This document shows, piece after piece, positions 39,046-54,234 of a DNA stretch of 64,000 nt. Made by a program: the position numbers and the translations under genes. The stretch's first letter is position 1. Every line of letters starts with the position of its first letter. Under the pieces are notes generated by a model, which saw only the letters and a list, made by a program, of their open reading frames with translations, was not told the DNA's origin and did not search any database. This stretch comes from Perognathus longimembris pacificus (Eukaryota > Chordata > Mammalia > Rodentia > Heteromyidae). The DNA is taken from contig NC_063188.1 of NCBI RefSeq assembly GCF_023159225.1, positions 32,051,626 to 32,115,625 of the forward strand. The letters run 5' to 3'.

Positions 39046-40189
39046 AATGGACACTAGTAACTATCACTGAAACCTTTATACTAACCATCCACTGTTTCTC
39101 TTTCTAAGTCTAGAGATAGCAGACCTACATGTAGGACTAGGTCAATTCTTGAAAACCAATTAGTTGGTTTGGTATTTGAAATTCAAACTCCAGTGACTTA
39201 CCCTGATACTATGTGGGTGTTTCTTTTATAAGAGCACATACTGAGGTCTGCTGACAGTGCTGTCCCATGAGCAGGACAAACTCTGCCCTTAGCTGTCCGG
39301 TCTTGGTTACTGTTTTCCTAGTCTGGGGAAGACTGCCCCTCGGCTGCAGGATACATGAGTAGGGCTCAGAAATAGCCCCCTAATCGGCCTCATCAGCTTT
39401 GAAGGAGGCCATAGCAGGAGGGGCCTAAGTAGGCCAACACTTTAACCTAGTTACGTGAGGGCAGCTGTAATCTGGGCTGATCATGTCTTGCTAAGCTCTC
39501 TAGGGGGAAAATGTCCAAAAGCAGTTTCTTATATCCAAGTATCCCTGGATCACACTACAGACACTCCTTTCTCTTTCTAGAAGAGCATGGCCTAAAGGTT
39601 ACAAGGGCCAAGCTTCATTAGTGAGGCTGCCAAGACTGACGGAAGGCTGGTTGCAGTTTTCACCTACAATGAAAAACTCCTGGCTTGGGCTTCCTCCCCT
39701 AAGCCAAAGTGCTGTTTTTCCTTGAAAGGCCCCCTGACTCCACCTCCTCCACCTTGTTTGCAGAAGCAAGGAAATCATCACCTTCCTGTGTGGGGTCCTG
39801 ACAGCCACTCCCATCAACCTGATGGGTTCTGGACTGGCTAGGTTCCGCCGCCTCCCTGCCCCCACGGCCATCCACTCACCTCCTATCTGGCAATGACCAA
39901 CTTGAAAAGTTCCTGGGGGAACAAGGTTGAGCTGTTGGGCCAGACTGTGGTTGGGAAATAATGAAAGCAGAGTTGTTGGGGCTGGCTTGGCCTGGCTTGT
40001 CTGGCTCCTTCCCTGTCTTTTGGCATGACGGGCTTCCTCATGCAGGTGCATTCTCTCTCCTCACTCTCATGTCCCACAAACCATCTGTCTCATGAGACAG
40101 CTCAACCAAGTGGGCCCCCTCTAGGCAGGAAATAGAAAGCTTGCCTCCCCTAATCCGTGCTGGCAAGGAAGAGAGGACGGAGAGGTTTG

Positions 40190-40280
40190 TGGCTTTTTGT
40201 TGCCTGGGTTCACCTTGAACTCCTCTTTCTCCTGCCTTAGCCTCTTGAGTACTAGGATTAGAGGTATTTACCACTGTCAT
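40190..40280 (-). repeat. B1-like SINE fragment
   Basis: TCACCTTGAACTCCTCTTTC, then TTAGCCTCTTGAGTACTAGG. It is short and diverged. Confidence 0.5.
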
Positions 40281-40958
40281 ACCCCATTAGAACAGTGTTC
40301 GAATGAGTCCAAATGCTAAAAGTTAAGTTTGTAATTTTTCCCCCCCAGAGGAGTTTAGTCTGGCAGGAAGGTGACTTTCCTAGGGGAAGAGGAAGAAGAG
40401 CCCAAGTTAACAATCCCAAATATTCCATCAACTCTAAGCTGCCATAGGGCATAAGCTGCCCCTTATTTTATATACCACTGAAAGGGAAACAAGTTACTGA
40501 TTAAGCTGTCTTGACAGTGACTATAAAGTTTATCCCAATTTTAGAGATGTTTTGACATGAAGACATGTAAATCTTAACCAAGAAATCACCACTCCTACCC
40601 CCGCCCCCACAAAACCTCAAGGACACATGGCACATCAGGGCACAAAGTTGAATACAACTAACAAGTGAATACAACTGTTACCTACAACAGCTAAGTGTCT
40701 GTTCTAAAAACATGTTTGGTAAACTTGGTGTGTGAAAATCAGGGCCCCTTGTACTAGACAGACTTTAGAAAGCCCCTTATATCCAGTTATGCCACTGGAT
40801 TTTGCCCAGCTGCCTGTGGAGCAAGTAGAGCCTGGGGAATTTAGTACCATTTTCCAAATAGAGACCAGAGAGGTCTCATTTGGTCAAGAGCAGCAGGGAC
40901 TGAGAAAGAGAGAAGCAGGAACGCAGGCTTCCATGACTTCTACAGGACAGCCACTACT

Positions 40959-41000
40959 TATTAGTACATTATTAGTACATTTATTATTAGTACATTATTA
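40959..41000. repeat. ATTAGTACATT short tandem repeat
   Basis: TTATTAGTACA occurs three times in about 40 bp with small spacing differences. Confidence 0.85.
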
Positions 41001-41395
41001 GCCATTACTTAATTAGTAAACCCTTTCCTGATGAAATAAGTTAAGATTGGAGGTGTCCTAGGTGAAGCAGATGAGGCAAGGGATCCACCTACTCTGCTCA
41101 CATCTATCTGCCATTCCCAGAAAGGGCCCCTAAGGCATCTCCCACAATATCTGAGGTGATAAGGAATAACTTTAAACCTTCTGGAGAATGTCTTATTCTT
41201 GTCGGATTGAGGTGTCATTTTTCATACCTTTCAGTATCGGTTTCATTTCAGAGAAAAGCACTGATGTAGATGGCCAGGTCAAAGACATGACTCAGAGTCT
41301 GAAAGCTTTAAATGAGAACAATAAAAGGGGGAAAACTGTTTGGAATTATGATCTCGTGTGAGGTGTGGACATTAAGATTCTCAAAGGTTTTTTCA

Positions 41396-41611
41396 GGGGC
41401 TGGGAATATGGCCTAGTGGCAAGAGTGCTTGCCTCACATACATGAAGCCCTGGGTTCAATTCCCCAGCACCACATATATAGAAAATGGCCACAAGTGGTG
41501 CTGTGGCTCAAATGGCAGAGTGCTAGCCTTGAGCAAAAAGAAGCCAGAGACAGAAGTGCTCAGGCCCTGAGTCCAAGCCAGGACTGGCAAAAAAAAAAAA
41601 AAAAAAAAAAA
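41396..41611 (+). repeat. Young ID-like dimeric SINE
   Basis: GGGGCTGGGAATATGGCCTA, B box GGTTCAATTCC, module GTGGCTCAAATGGCAGAGTG and CAGGACTGGC, then a pure A tail. TTTTTCAG on both sides is probably part of a target-site duplication. Confidence 0.93.
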
Positions 41612-42431
41612 GATTTTTCAGATGACAACAGCAACATTTACAAGCCTGTATACCAGAGGTATGGTGATGTGGCCCTGCATATTCAGTATATATGGGGCAC
41701 AATGCCAGAGGGCTCAAGTCTTTCTGAAAACGTAATAGCCAAGAGCTCAGTGCTTCTGGGCATGAGAGAAAGACATGCTGAGGACAAGGCAAAGGTAGAG
41801 ACCTCTGTAGCCTTCTGGGAAGGACTGGGGGGGGGGGTGGAAGCAGAGCCAGCAGGGGGAGCTGGTGGCTGTTATACAAGTGGGGCTGGGTTGGGTGGTT
41901 ATATGATAGAAGAGATCTGTGGCTCATGCTATAGCCCCTGTTACTTGGAAGCTATATATATTAAGGCAGGATTCAACCTCATCACTGAGCTTATCTTGTG
42001 AAATGCCATGGTTCTGGACTGGGTGTCACCCAGGAGCGGCAGGACTGAAATTAAGGAGTCAGCTATGGAGGGCATGCATTCCCAACCAACGTGCTCTCTG
42101 CTATCTTCTGTCTAGGAGGCTCAAAAGTCCCTGTGTGCAGTAGCTCAGATACTGACGGTGTGGAATCTCAATGCTGGGAAGAATGCTGACTGGGCAGGCA
42201 GTCACAGAGTCTTTGTCTTGCCTGTTGCCAAAGTTAGGGAACCACATACTCTATTTTTCAGACTGGTATCTAAGGATATCTCTGTTCCTTTCCTGGCCTT
42301 AGCAAACCAGGCCAAATAAAAAACTCACTGATGATCAGGTTATAACCATTCTAAGCTCTTTGCTACCCTACAACAGACGTGAGGGACAAATTCCATGAGC
42401 TGATGAGGCTTCTACCATGACCAAAACTCTA

Positions 42432-42671
42432 GCCAAATATGTTAGTATATGCCTATAAATACAGTACTCAGGAGGTTGAGACAGAAGGATCATGAATGCA
42501 AGGCCAGCCTGGGCCACATAGCAAGCTTCAGGCCAATGTGACCAACAAAACAAGATCCTGTCTTTTTCTGAAAAGCAAGGATATGCAGTATGGCTCAAGT
42601 GGTAGTACACCAGCCTTGGGCAGAAAAGCCAACTAAGAACATGAGGCCCTAAGTTCAAGCCCCAGTACTAA
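42432..42671 (+). repeat. Composite SINE
   Basis: B1-like block CAGTACTCAGGAGGTTGAGA to AAGGCCAGCCTGGGCCACAT, then TGGCTCAAGTGGTAGTACAC and AAGTTCAAGCCCCAGTAC. Confidence 0.8.
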
Positions 42672-42672
42672 G

Positions 42673-42719
42673 GTGTGCGTGCGCACGCAAATGCGCATGC
42701 ACACACACACACACACACA
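42673..42719. repeat. GC/CA alternating tract after a SINE
   Basis: GTGTGCGTGCGCACGCA, a three-A break, then ATGCGCATGCACACAC and a CA run. As at 31686, it sits at the 3' end of a composite SINE. Confidence 0.85.
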
Positions 42720-42728
42720 GCCATGAAC

Positions 42729-42945
42729 AAGCCAGCTATTGGTGGTTCCCACGTGTAATCCTAGCTACTTAGGAGGCTGAGATCTGAGGATCATGGTTTG
42801 AATTCAGTCTGGGCAGGAAAGTCCATAAGACTCTTATCTCCAATTAACTACTGTGGTATAAGTGGTAGAAAGCTAGTCTTGAGCAAAAAGAAGCTCAGGG
42901 ACAGCACTCAGGCCTTGAGTTCAAGCCCTAGGATGGGCATACATA
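42729..42945 (+). repeat. Composite SINE
   Basis: GTGTAATCCTAGCTACTTAG, CATGGTTTGAATTCAGTCTG, linker TTATCTCCAATTAACTACTG and GAGTTCAAGCCCTAGGA. Confidence 0.85.
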
Positions 42946-43050
42946 CACAAAAAGCAAAAAACATACTCTAGCTACATAGTATTCCCTTGAGAAGTAGGTT
43001 GACCCAGATGGAAATAAACAGCTACCAACGCTATAGAAGAGCAACTGCTA

Positions 43051-43260
43051 GCGGGGCTGGGGTATGGCCTAGTGGCAAGAGTGCTTGCCTTGTATACATG
43101 AAGCCCTGTGTTCAATTCCCCAGCACCACATATATAGAAAACGGCCAGAAGTGGCGCTGTGGCTCAAGTGTTAGAGTGCTAGCCTTGAGCAAAAAGAAGC
43201 CAGGGACAGTGCTCAGGCCCTGAGTCCAAGCCCCAGGACAGGCAAGAAAAAAAAAAAAAA
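43051..43260 (+). repeat. Young ID-like dimeric SINE with 16-bp TSD
   Basis: Perfect 16-bp repeats AGAAGAGCAACTGCTA lie at 43035-43050 and 43261-43276. The element has the full head, second module and A tail. Confidence 0.97.
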
Positions 43261-45418
43261 AGAAGAGCAACTGCTACCCCTTAGCCAGAGGGCTGGACAA
43301 GAGTTCAGTGAAACAGCTGGGCTTGCTGCCCCTCCCTGACTAGAGCGCCAACTGGCCCAAGACAGCAATTACAAAGAGCCCAGAAGAAAAGTGGGAAATA
43401 TGTCATAAGTAAAAAGCTTGACAGGAGAGGTAACATGGCAGCATTCCAGGCATACACAAGACAATTGAAGGGAAAGGCAATGGCTTTATGTCTCCCTCAG
43501 GTGACAACGAAATCTCCAACCACTTCTTAGCACTCAGGTAGATTGTTGGTTGCTGAGTACCTTTATCTGACCAGCAGTATATGCTGGCGATCACACTAAG
43601 GGAACTGGCCATGATAAGCACTGGCTCCACATCTGAGCCACACTCCATAGCTTTCACAGAATACTTCCATGAAAGAGATTTGGTTCCTTAAACCTTGAAT
43701 CAGAGCCCACCCTTCCCTCAAGGACTGAAGAAGGATAGAGTCCAGCAACAAGAGACCAAAGGAGGGATTACTGGATGCTGTAAGAACCATGTGGAGCTTG
43801 GACTGGAGAACTGCACACAGAGGCCAGCATTGGAGCTGAGACATTAGGATGGAGAGGGAGAGTGGGAAGCTGAAAAAATTAAACAGGACAAAGGAAAAGA
43901 ATACAATGGAGTTACAAAGTAGAGTGAACAGGATTGGAGCAAAAGGGCTCCATGCATGCTGCTTTGGGGAGTGTGAGAGTAAGAAAGGAAGCTGAAACTA
44001 AGTAGCCTGGTTCTCTAACCTCCATATCAGAAGCTCAGATTAGTGAGGAAGTCAGATCTACATTAGAAAGGCTGCTACATTCAGGAGGCAGATCAAACTA
44101 TAGGAAGCATAGGCTACAGGGTCAGAAGCCCCAGTCCAACAGAGGGATGGCAGTGGCTTTGGGCTAGCCTCTCTCTTAAAAAGCAAATTGAGGACAGGCC
44201 AGAGATTAACTTCTCCCATTGTCTCTTCAGTAGCTTCTTTCTGCCACCCTCTCCCATCTATTTTCTTGCCTGGTCCCTCATGCTGAGCCCATTATACTCC
44301 AAGCCTCTGACTCTGTCTTCAAACTGTGCAGGGTCTTTCTGATGGCCTTGACTCCTCTGCTTTGCAGTCATAGGTTTCACCTTCTCCTTGCCTTCCACCT
44401 CACTCCCTGGCTCTCCTCTAGTTTCTCTAAGCATGGGGGGTCCCTACCCCAGCAATCCCAGCAAAGCACAGAAAGAAGTAAGGCACACAGAGCATGTAGT
44501 CTAACAAAACTCCTTTCCAACTGCAGCTCCTCCATTTCTAAGTGAGCCTCAGTGGAATCTGTGTTTCTCGGTCAAATGGACATTAATTAGCAGTCAATTC
44601 TGGGAGCAGAGAGTCCATGGCACCATATAGGGAACGTGTAGAGGAAAATATGATTCCTGGCACAGTTGGAAGTATGGATGAACAGATGGAGATCCTGCAG
44701 TACCAAGTGATGAGTAGCCTTTCTCAAGCTAGTACATTCTAGCCCTGAATTACAGGGCCCTGCCTCCCTCATATCCCAGGTAGCCACTCCTGGCGAATAG
44801 GATGATCCACCCACACTGGCTGCCCTATATGGCTTGCTGTGTCTCATCTAGAAGCTGCAGCACTGGCAAAAGATGGAGTGGGACCTCTATGTGGTAAGAA
44901 GGCAGTGGGTGCTATGGGCAGCCTTAGGAAAGCAGGCCTTGCTTCCTTGAAGGGCAGGGTTATCTTGCTCACTCCCCCAGCACAATCTGAATGCTGCTGG
45001 CAACATATTGTGTTTCAAAGTTGCCCTCTTGACCTCAGTCATGAAATGTGGCCCCAAACACTGTGATGCCTAGAGAGCCCAGAAATGGCCTGCTGAGCCA
45101 CTGGCAACCCTGGTGGGAGGAGGCAGAGCATTCAAACCACCATACTGGCTCCTGGGGCCAAGCCACTCTTTGAGGGTCCTCCATGGTGCACAAGGCCAAC
45201 AAACAACCCCTTTTGTTTACTTATCAGAGCAGAAGGCCCTCTAAGAGGGTGCTGGGAAGCAAGGCCAGGACTCTTGCACTCTCATGCATCTTTTCATCAC
45301 ACTGAGTGAAGATAACATTGACACACTATGCCCCATGGTGAGGGCTTCTTTTCATTCAGGGATATTTGGAAACAGAAACACCAGAGACTAACATGCTAAG
45401 TCCACAGATGAAGGACCA

Positions 45419-45424
45419 TTTATT
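45419..45424 (-). terminator. TMEM164: AATAAA poly(A) signal, TMEM164
   Basis: AATAAA on the - strand. About 35 nt further on there is a GU-rich stretch (GTTAGTCTCTGGTGTTTCTG), typical of a cleavage-stimulation element. Confidence 0.65.
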
Positions 45425-48400
45425 TCCAAAGGTGACGGCAGAGAACACTTTCATACAATCAAAGATTTTTACAAAACAGAGAAAACACATTACAAAATAC
45501 CCAAAGAAGAGAGCAAATTGGGTGGGAGAGGGGCATAGAGCACCCCCAGAACCAGAGTGACAAAGAATACCTACGCCTAGGGGCATTAGAGACTGGTTCT
45601 GATGGGAGCCACTGGCTGAGGGGGTGCAGGGGGGGCGTTGGCTCAGGGTACAGCCATCCCAGCTTGGAAACAAGGGCTGGGGGCAGGCAAGAGGGACAGA
45701 GGCGCTGCCAGTGTCCCAGTAAGAATAATTACACATCAGTTGTTCTTATTCCTTGAGCTACTATTCTATCAATGGAAATGAGGAAACCTTTCACTTCTAA
45801 CACAACACTGACACGCAAAGTAAGCAAGAGTTTCCAAAAGTAAATCTCTGCTTGAAATGACTTTTGTGTTGTTGGTTTTTTCACGTGACGATGGAGGTGG
45901 GGTGGGGTTGTTTGGTACCATGAGTAGCAAACCACTGTAGAAAAGTGTCCCAGAAAAGGGCAACAGCAAGTGACTGGGTTGTCCTGAGCACGAATCAGCT
46001 TACTCTAACTTTATGTACGAGAGGAAGGCTGAGTCCTGTTACCAACTCCCACCTCAATGAAGGCAGGGCAGGAGGGAGGAGGCCTCTCCCTAGTCTGGAG
46101 TCTTGCCATGGCACCTGCAGGCTCATGACAGATCAAAGGCAATACCATGATCTCGTCCTATTGGACCCTCCCACACCTTCCATGTAGGTAAAACTATAAA
46201 GGACTCCCTCTTCTGAACCATGTAGATGACACCAGGCCAATGTCTACAAACCCAGGGGAGTCTTTGTGGTAGAACAGGCAATGTTGCCACCTTCCAGGAG
46301 CTAACCAAGCCCAGGGAGCTGGCCAAGCCAGTTCTAGTGCAGAGAGCCCTGCCACTACTATGAAATCTATGGGGGAGAGTGAGCATGCCCCAGGACACTG
46401 ACTCATCAATAATCACATATTTCCAAACCCTGGTGAAGGCTACTTCAAAACAAATGGTATAACAGCTAGGCTAAGGTGTTACAGGGCACAGGCTAGAAGT
46501 CCATGGAAACAGAGAGAGGGACGTTGTGGCTTCAGAACTTGTGGAGTGTCTCATAGGCTGCCAAAGGAACATATTACCATGCCTCTGAGAGGAAGGTAGG
46601 TAAGGTCTTGGGCATAAGAAACCAAATATTGGGGTTAGGAGGACTTTAAGCAGATATAACCATCTCTTTGCCATTCAGTGAAGCCATACATTAACCAGCT
46701 CCAGAGACTGTTCTCATTGGCCAAGATCATTGACTATGGCTGCCCTGGGACTTATGAGCACACATCTTTCCATTCCTGTGGTTGTCTGAAAGGAAACTGG
46801 CCACCTCTATGAATACTCTCTCACACACAGAGTCATTACACACTGGCAGATGGCAGATGGAAAGGGGGCCAGGGTGGTTTCAGAACAGCCTTGGTACGGG
46901 TAGGAAAGTCCCAAGAAGTTGAGAAGCCAGGGCCCACTAGTCCCCTCAGTGAGCAAACTGTGGATCCCCCCTTGCTCCTGGATCAGAGTCAGTAGATTGG
47001 TTGTTGGACAAGTGTAGGGACCACCCTGAAGGCAAGCTACTATGCGTCTGGCTAGGTTGTCTCTTTCCACATGAGCTTAGCCCAAGGTAAAAATGAGCCT
47101 CAGAGCACTTTAGATGCCAGCTGCTTCTCAACACCCCCAAATCCAGGCCAAGACTCCCTTTGGAGCCTGGGGAAGTAGTCTATTACCTGTTCCCTCAGCT
47201 TCCTTGTTTAGGATCCATCCTTTCCCCCTGCATCTCCCCTTTCCTCTTCTCCTGACGAATGTATCTCAATCTGGCCTGGACATCCCAGGAAATATGCCTT
47301 TCCTTTTAATTCTCTCTCTTATGCACTAGAAAGTAGATGCCTGAATTCAGGTACTGAGATGTAGCCAGAGTACAGGCAATATTTTGGAGGCATGCTAGTA
47401 AGAGAAAGTCTGATGACAAACCATCTGTGTTGTGTCACTGTGATGAGGAGGAAGAGAAGGCCTATACCCCTACACTGCTAGGGCATTCTGGAGCTGGTCC
47501 CCAGCTCATAGATATTCTACCTGTAGCTGCTCCATGTTTTGGTAGAGGTCAGTCTAGGACCCCCAAGGGTCATCTTCCCATCCTCTATTACAGAGGCCCA
47601 GGCTTTACTGAGGCCTTATACAAAATTCTTCCCCAACTGGTCCTACAGGCTACAGCTTGATAGGAGGCCAGTCAAATGCAGCTACTTGTCAAGAGGTACC
47701 TCCTTTAGCAGGCAGTCCTGGGTGAGAGGCATTAAGAAAAGCTTGGCAGGGTCCTCAAAGAGGACAGAAAATCCAAGTGTCACAGCCCAAGAAGCTCGAG
47801 GCAAGGCCAAGGACATGCCCTTGGGTGAATTCTTTCAATGTCAACAGATCTTGGCTCCCAGAGTTTCCTCCACATGTTTCCACTTACTCAGAGACTGGTG
47901 TAGCTACTGCCTCCTAGAGTCCCATTTCTAAAATTGTGGCTATTGATCACAAAAATTCAATCTAGGTCTAACATTGGAACTGGTCCAGAGCAACGGGGGG
48001 GTAGTCACTGAATGAACTTTTCTGGTCTTAAACAGATCTAGTCCTAGTAGAAGTCAACAGAGTCAGCAACCTTCAAGCCACTGTCTCCTTTCTTGAGGTC
48101 CATATATATAAAACTGAGAGCAAAGTCCCTCCTTCTGGAGTACTTGAACCTCCCTCCTCCACCTGTGAGGACTACAATTCCTTGACAGCTCCCTTTTCCC
48201 TTAGATGTGGGCCTTGGGTGAGGATCAAGTAGGAGGTATGGGTTGCCCACCCATGTTGAAGCTAGCTGCATTGAAGAAACTTGGCCCTAGGAAAACAACC
48301 AGCAAGAGCTATAGCCTCCCAAACCAGAGTGTACTCATACCCTGTAAGACCCTGGAATGAACCTATAGAGCTTTCCAGAACAGGGCCCTGATGAAAGAAT

Positions 48401-49388
48401 TCCTCCAACTCAGACAAACCATATAAACACAAAAAACAAAGTAACCCCAAGCTTCAATTCTAGCACACACTTCCTTGAAGCTGCTTCTGAGACACAGACA
48501 GAAGAAAGCTGAGTGGAGGACCACATGCCTATTATCACTACGAACATGGAACATGATTTGATAACTTTCTCAAGTTATCACTTGCCTTGATTAATTTACT
48601 TTGGATACTCACTTTTCATTGGGATATGTGTCAGTTCTCAGCTTTCATGGTTAGTTGTTAGGGTCCTACCTGGTATGGAACATATTGTTTCCTTCTTTGC
48701 TTTAGATTTGCCACTGCAACAGATCTCCTACCCCCTCAATGGGATCTCAAAGTCAAGGTGCATGGCATTCTCACTTCTCAGTCTAGGCAGCATTTTGATG
48801 GAATGAGGTTGAGGGGCTCCCTGCTTTTGACTCATGGGACAGTACTGGGAAGAATCTGGTCGGTTCTATTTTGGCCACGAGGTGGGAAATCCCTATGTTC
48901 TGGGCTTACTGCTGGTATATAAACAAGGCCTCAGTCCCCTTAGGATGGGGACTGTGCTGGAGACAAGAGGGGATCCCAGTAAGAGCCTGGAGGTCCCTGG
49001 CAGTGGAGAAATGAAACATCACCTAATCTCGTCACTGGGATGCTGGAAGAACTACTGCTTGTTGTTCCCTGTTTCCTCAACCAGCTGTTGTTAAAGCACC
49101 AACAAGCACGGTGAGGGAGCCATGACTACTGTCTCCTTGTATAAGGCCACTCAGAGCGGAGCAGGAAGACAGAGCCAAGGAGAGGGAAGGAGGGAAGACC
49201 TAGCCCCCAGCACCACACCTGGGTGCAAGGAGACATCCTGGGGAGTAGGAGCTGGGGAAGGAAGAGTGATGGAAGAAAGGGACAGTGAGGAAGAAAAAAA
49301 AAGAAATACACCAAATATCCTATTGCCCTCTCCCATGATTTCATCAAGGACTGGGTATTCTCCAAGTCGTCAGGATTTGCTTCCTTAG

Positions 49389-49433
49389 GGAGGAAAAAAA
49401 AAAACCAACTCAAAAAAACAAAAACAAAAACAA
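49389..49433 (-). promoter_or_regulatory. TMEM164: U-rich tract directly after the TMEM164 stop codon
   Basis: On the mRNA strand the stop is followed within 10 nt by GTTTTTGTTTTTGTTTTTTT and later a run of U. It could bind U-rich RNA-binding proteins such as HuR, or may be a simple repeat only. Confidence 0.35.
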
Positions 49434-49439
49434 GCACCT

Positions 49440-51447
<2,008 letters not shown>

Positions 51448-51870
51448 TCACGTGGACGTGGGAGCTAGTGTTGAAGTCACAGCTGCAATCTGCTCATGGC
51501 TCCTTTCAACCTACCAGTGACTGCTATGAGAGCCTCACTTTGTACTTGTGGTTGCACCTTCCTAGCCCCTGTTCCGCTATTCCATGCTGGGCCATTACAA
51601 AGAGAAATATTTTTATTTTAAAAGTAATACATGCTCATTTGAGGTACTTTAGAAGGTTACAAAATGGAAGAGAGGAAAAGCAGAAAAACACTCCTCCCAA
51701 CATTCTTGTGCATTCATGATTAGTTATGTTATGCCTTATGTTTTTCTCCTTCTTTTTGAAATGATACTTGGGTTCGCACTACATGTAAAATCATATAGTC
51801 TTCACTCACAGAATTTTGATGCAGTGACATTTGAGGATGTATAATGTAGTAACTAGCAATGTGAACTTTA

Positions 51871-52074
51871 TTCATTTGATGGTCCTGTGGCTTGAACTTG
51901 GGGCCTGACCACTGTCCCTGAACTTTTTGTTTGTTCAAGGCTGGTGCTCTACCCCTTGAGCCATAGCAACACGTTCGGCTTTTCCTTGCCTGGGCTGACT
52001 TAGAACCATGATCCTCAGATCTCAGTTTCCTGAGTAGCTAGGATTACAGGCGTGAGCCACCAGCACCTGGCTGG
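51871..52074 (-). repeat. Composite SINE, antisense, with 13-bp TSD
   Basis: Perfect direct repeats AATGTGAACTTTA at 51858-51870 and 52075-52087 define the insertion. The element has the reversed tRNA-like module and the reversed B1 head GTAGCTAGGATTACAGGCGT. Confidence 0.95.
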
Positions 52075-53784
52075 AATGTGAACTTTAAAATTAGACAGAT
52101 TTGGATTCAAATTGGTTCATGTGACTGTGGAAAAGTTGTTAACCCCCCAAAATCCCAATTTCCTTACCTACTAAGTGGAGACAATATTACCCCAAGGGTC
52201 TGGTCGAAGCAGCATGTTTAATGATTGTCAGATGTTGTTTCTTTATGTCCATTATGCCTCAAGGAGAATATTATTTCCCAGTCACTGAATATCTCCTTCC
52301 CTGGAAACACTGAGACTGCTGCATGCCCTCCATCACTGCTGGGAACCACCATTCTGGAGGCCCAGGTGTACTCCCAAGCTTACAGAGCAGGTTTTAAGGT
52401 TGAGTGTACTATCACTCTAAACATAGACTTGAGGTGGTTATCTGAGAAAGTTAGAGACCTAGAGATACCTCATCCCAAGGAATCAGGGGTGACATCATAT
52501 CCTAGACTAGTGTTTTTGATTCACTGTGCATCCTATAGTTATTACGTATCATATCCTGAGGTAAGCCTACGGCAATCTAGACTCAAAGTGGCAAATACAA
52601 TACAGTGGAGGTGGGTTTGTGTCCACATATTATAGCAAGACAAAATTTAGCTGGAGGGGGACATGGAGCAAGAGACTATCTTGGAGGAAGGAATATTGCA
52701 GCAGATTCCTGAAGGACACATGGGACTTCAGGAAGGGCTTAAGCCTTCCAAAGCAGCAGCCTCTATCAAGGCAGACATGAGTTGAGGCCATCCTGAAAAG
52801 AACAGGTAAGAATTCAGTGGGGCCAAAGAAGAAAGCATAAGGAATAAGGGTGAGACATGGGGGTTGCCAGGGATGCTCTGTCCCAGGCTGGGCCTTCTAG
52901 GATGCTAGGAATCATGCTGAGGACTTTGGGCTTCATGCTATACAGCAGGGTTATGAGCTCACTGCAACTCTCAGCAGGTGAAAGGAAGCAAGGGCATGAC
53001 CAGACTGTAAGAGACACAAGTGAGTATGAAAACTGGCAGACCAGAAAACCCAAAACCCTTCTAAGGGCAGCTACTCTCACCTCCACCAATCACTGCCCTG
53101 TAAAACTGTAGGTCAGGAGGTGCCCAGTTTATTGTTGTATTGTTTGGCTTTGTGTTTATTTGTTTTCAAGAGAAACCAGAAATATGATCCTTTATGTGGA
53201 ATTTCCTTTTTTTAAATGTCAGCAACTAATTCCAAATGTTTTAAGAATGTTCAATAGACCAAACAAAATATATCTTCTGGATGGATTTCAGCCCTTGGGT
53301 GGCCAGCTTTCAGCTGTGCTGTAGAGCAAAGACAGCAAGAGGCAGATGAGTGCTGAGCTCACACATGTGCTTGTGTAAGACCATGCTACTCAAATGTGCA
53401 CGGATGCTGGAGCAAAAGAGTAGAAGTCCAGTGGCAAGAAAACAGTTATAGGAGCCTGGAGAGAACAAGATGGCTTCTGAGGACAAGAACAGAGAAGAAA
53501 GCAAGGAGAAAATCACCAGTGTGGTATAAGGCTGGATGATGGGAGTAAGGGAGGGAGATCACAGACACTCCTGGGGCCCTAGCTTGACCCTCACTGGATT
53601 AGTGATGCCATTCATTGCAATGGAGAAGAGGCAAAGGCAGATTGCAGCTAGGGGTAGAGGAATGGTGAGGTCCATTTAGACATGTTGGAATTGAGGTGCA
53701 TGTGGAACATCTATGTGAAAATACCACTGTGGTGGCAGGGTGTCCTATAGGATTCAGGGTGTGATGAGTGAGAGTGTAGGGACT

Positions 53785-53990
53785 GGAACCAAGGAGGAAG
53801 AAGTTTTCAAATCCTGGCTTCTTCACTGACTATGTTCAGGACCTTGAGCAATCTCAGACTTTCTGGAAATCAACTGTACTCATCTATAAAATGGAACCAC
53901 ACTATCTAATTCACAGGGCTGCTGGTCAGATGAGGTACTAGGTTGCAGTGACATGGGATTTAACAAATGCTGATAATAGTCATGTGTATC
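53785..53990 (+). repeat. MIR SINE
   Basis: AAATCCTGGCTTCTTCACTG, GGACCTTGAGCAATCTCAGA, CTCATCTATAAAATGGAACC and AACAAATGCTGATAATAGTC are in MIR order. Confidence 0.8.
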
Positions 53991-54234
53991 TCAGATTTAA
54001 TGGATCCCGATTATTTTTATAATATGAGTCACAAACTCAGTGAAGAGAATGAAGTGAACATCTAGGTGTGGATGGTAGCAGCACACAATGGTAAAGTCAT
54101 GGGAACATTTGTACTCTGACATGAGAAGGCCAGGTGCACAACATCAAGGAACATCATGTAAGTAAATGGGAAGAGAGGAAGGAGATGGGATGACTAAAGC
54201 CAGGGGATTCTCTGTGTCAGAAGCTGGAAGGGCC

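Larger units (their letters stand above)
28404..45394. other. Intergenic region between AMMECR1 and TMEM164 3' ends
   Basis: About 17 kb with no exon that I can support. It is dense in SINEs (listed separately) and contains a large nested antisense L1 (34745-38260). The long open frames here, such as 39599-40051 on the - strand, show no recognisable domain. The stretches 28.6-30.5, 32.5-34.4, 39.1-40.9 and 43.3-45.4 kb are mostly unique sequence in which I see nothing specific. Confidence 0.8.
45395..49439 (-). other. TMEM164: TMEM164 3' UTR
   Basis: About 4 kb downstream of the TMEM164 stop codon on the - strand. It has no recognisable SINE, unlike the DNA on either side, and ends with a canonical signal at 45419-45424. 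The many short open frames in it are not supported as genes. A U-rich tract follows the stop codon at once (49389-49433). Confidence 0.75.

Noticed and set aside
39599..40051. 150-codon open frame on the - strand
   Set aside because: No recognisable domain and no splice or promoter context; it lies in intergenic DNA of raised GC content where chance frames are longer.
41429..42001. 190-codon open frame on the + strand
   Set aside because: It begins inside an ID-like SINE and reads through its poly-A tail into a G-rich stretch. Chance frame.
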